Below, one piece after another: positions 49,801-50,714 of a stretch of 50,714 nt of DNA. The position numbers and the translations under genes were made by a program. Within the stretch, counting starts at the first letter, position 1. Every line of letters begins with the position of its first letter. Source of the stretch: Nephromyces sp. MM_2019 (lineage: Eukaryota; Apicomplexa; Aconoidasida; Nephromycida); assembly GCA_015657535.1 (NCBI GenBank), contig JADHZB010001391.1:3986-54699 (forward strand), read 5' to 3'. The notes under the pieces are model-generated. The model made no database searches and had not been told where the DNA came from. It worked only from the letters and a program-made list of their open reading frames with translations.

Positions 49801-50685
49801 AGCTTCGTGAGTGAACTGCAGATGAAGTAACGAAACATCTGAAGACGAAGTGTTGGGCCGTACAATTTGTCAGGCAAGAAGGATTCCGTTTCGTTCCCTT
49901 CTTGAGTGACGAAGGAAGCTTGTGAGGAAACTTCTGAGAGAGAGAAACACACTTGGGGGAAGAAGAGTGGAAAAGTGGGTGTATGTACACTCAAGAAGGC
50001 GAACAAAAAGGTCGAAAAAAAGCTTTTTAGAGGGTTCCAGGACGTGCTTTTATGAACTAGAAATCGGTAGACGGAAGAGTATACAACGCGTGTGCGTATG
50101 CACTCAGCTTTGGCTTGAATGAGTGGGATTTAGGTGATACGTGCATGCGTGTGTGTACTCATCATATTCACTTTGAATAAATGTAGTATAAGTAGTGTGT
50201 GTATGCGAAAGTATCTACTCTTTGGATGAATGAGGTTTCAGCAGCGTGTGCTGCACCCACCTCCTCTTCAAACAACCAGCCAACCTACCCCAACATCTAT
50301 ACATTCTCAATGTGTTCGAGCATGCTCATTGCTACAAAAACTATCATGTCTCACTCATCGAATATATCGTGCATAGTTTCTCCCAAGACTGAGAGAAAAA
50401 AGCTGTAAACGAACATTTTCACACACACACACACACACACACATACTTCCTGTATAGAAAAAGCAAAGGAAAAAAAACTGCTACGGTGTGCATGACGAGC
50501 AAACCCTACCTTCAAGAGGCTTATCCAGACCAGTCTGCATCATATCTTCAACAGCTAACCACAGAGATAAGAAAGTAGACAAACTTTCAGGCTCCAAGTA
50601 GAAGCGATAATCTGCGAGAATCTGCACCAAAGTTTCTCTAAACTGAGCACTAGCAAATCGGCAATACATTAGCTCCAATAATGAC
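40804..50685 (-). CDS. Large protein encoded by about 28 exons, possible CATCHR-type vesicle tether; 5' partial
   Basis: Well-supported exons, read right to left, phases matching unless noted: 50510-50685, 49683-49933, 48923-49075, 48863-48901, 48265-48336, 48103-48177, 47527-47789, 46911-47042, 46510-46553, 46172-46369, 46008-46054, 45527-45654, 45082-45260, 44455-44643, 43770-43909, 43527-43566, 43120-43226, 42805-42896, 42493-42535, 42344-42376, 42259-42295, 42202-42223, 42001-42142, 41398-41552, 41001-41047 and 40804-40936 (stop TAA). Less certain: 49276-49311 and 44014-44068. Phase gaps remain at 46510/46369, 46008/45654 and 41398/41047. The total is about 1,000 residues, mostly helical, without signal peptide or membrane span. 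The stretch VEKIIERCLQGEEWMP recalls the 'L..E.W' segment of Vps54/Vps50 tether subunits, and the length fits. The first exon (TFLSLWLAVEDM) recalls an RGS domain. Both are weak. The C-terminus is GYWTDMKKWLKTKF. Confidence 0.65.
41870..42000. repeat. C/T-rich tract in an intron
   Basis: Strongly pyrimidine-rich on the plus strand (CCCCCC, CTTCT and CTCC blocks). On the coding (minus) strand it is a G/A-rich intron start just after the donor GTAGTG of exon 42001-42142. Confidence 0.75.
45300..45485. repeat. Imperfect ACACAAGCA-type minisatellite in an intron
   Basis: CA-rich tract with recurring AATACAC, ACAAGCA and ACACACAAAC units, between exons 45082-45260 and 45527-45654 of the large minus-strand gene. 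Confidence 0.7.
45840..45975. repeat. Four-copy minisatellite, unit about 32 bp
   Basis: Four imperfect copies of a unit like GTGAGGRYAGGCTGATACAY followed by ACAGCTAGAG. It is intronic to the large minus-strand gene. Confidence 0.7.
46420..46505. repeat. CA-rich microsatellite
   Basis: Interrupted ACACA / AAACACA run in the intron between exons 46510-46553 and 46172-46369 of the large minus-strand gene. Confidence 0.8.
46615..46875. repeat. Long CA-rich imperfect repeat
   Basis: Interrupted ACACAAAGA, ACACACAGA and GCACACAAAT units, including two tandem copies of AATGCACACA. It fills most of an intron; open frames here on both strands are repeat artefacts. Confidence 0.8.
47061..47103. repeat. 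(CA)n microsatellite
   Basis: CACACGCACACG run just upstream of exon 46911-47042 on the coding strand. Confidence 0.9.
47150..47440. repeat. Minisatellite carrying splice-site look-alikes
   Basis: Several imperfect copies of ATACCTATAAACTCCACA, with spacers such as CGTAAACACACAAGC. On the coding strand each copy reads GGAGTTTATAGGTATGT, in which TTATAG looks like an acceptor and GTATGT like a donor. It lies in the intron between exons 47527-47789 and 46911-47042. Confidence 0.75.
48011..48100. repeat. (CA)n microsatellite
   Basis: A 26-bp pure CA run followed by imperfect ACAGACAC units, starting directly 3' of the donor of exon 48103-48177. Confidence 0.9.
48375..48540. repeat. TG-rich degenerate repeat
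   Basis: GTGTGTG, GCGTTGG and TGTGCGTG units on the plus strand, i.e. CA on the coding strand, opposite to most other introns of this gene. It lies between exons 48863-48901 and 48265-48336. Confidence 0.7.
48902..48922 (-). other. 21-nt intron in the large minus-strand gene
   Basis: Coding strand: TACTGT|GTAAGTGCT...GTTTTAG|TGGGCA. A perfect GTAAGT donor and a TTTTAG acceptor are 21 nt apart. Reading through would meet an in-frame TAG at its last three bases; removing it keeps the frame open on both sides. Confidence 0.75.
50421..50442. repeat. (CA)n microsatellite
   Basis: CA run in the intron between exons 50510-50685 and 49683-49933 of the large minus-strand gene. Confidence 0.9.
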
Positions 50686-50714
50686 CTACAGAAAAGGGGG
50701 GTGTTGGGGGGTAC

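Overview
This is nuclear DNA of an intron-rich eukaryote, most likely an apicomplexan or a close alveolate relative. The main evidence is a gene at the left end coding for a cysteine-rich, roughly nine-pass membrane protein of the CRMP/GCC2-GCC3 kind, a family known mainly from apicomplexans. The many spliced genes, AT-rich non-coding DNA and two TTTAGGG-type repeats fit. The species cannot be named. There are no bacterial-type operons, CRISPR arrays, rRNAs or recognisable tRNAs. Long reading frames are a poor guide here: apart from the first two genes, coding DNA lies in small exons of about 20-270 bases. The exon models below were built by hand from splice sites plus phase continuity.

Layout. 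(1) 112-7895, plus: CRMP-like protein, 5' end outside the window, one 2.3-kb intron. (2) 8413-10047, plus: single-exon coiled-coil protein with a lysine tail. (3) 10.05-14.6 kb: no gene seen. (4) 14.6-19.6 kb, minus: three closely packed models, namely a small membrane protein (18654-19580), a clear TRMO/TsaA tRNA-methyltransferase homologue (15842-18479) and an unrecognised hydrophobic protein (14613-15634) that may or may not be part of the TRMO transcript. (5) 19.6-36.1 kb: gene-poor, with only one gene found, a 12-exon secreted acidic coiled-coil protein (27519-29807, plus). (6) 36.1-50.7 kb, minus: fragments of intron-rich genes, then one large gene of about 28 exons and about 1,000 codons (40804-50685, 5' end outside the window). 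Its introns are full of TG/CA repeats and carry a recurrent near-palindrome, GTGTAYRTACAC.

The genes do not form an operon-like unit. The CRMP-like protein (in Toxoplasma and Plasmodium, linked to rhoptry secretion and invasion) and the secreted protein point to a parasitic or host-interacting life style. TRMO is tRNA housekeeping. The large minus-strand protein may be a vesicle-tethering subunit, but this is weak. The most unusual things seen are introns as short as 21 and 25 nt beside introns over 2 kb, micro-exons, the intronic palindrome, minisatellites that carry splice-site look-alikes, and a gene-poor island around the secreted protein.
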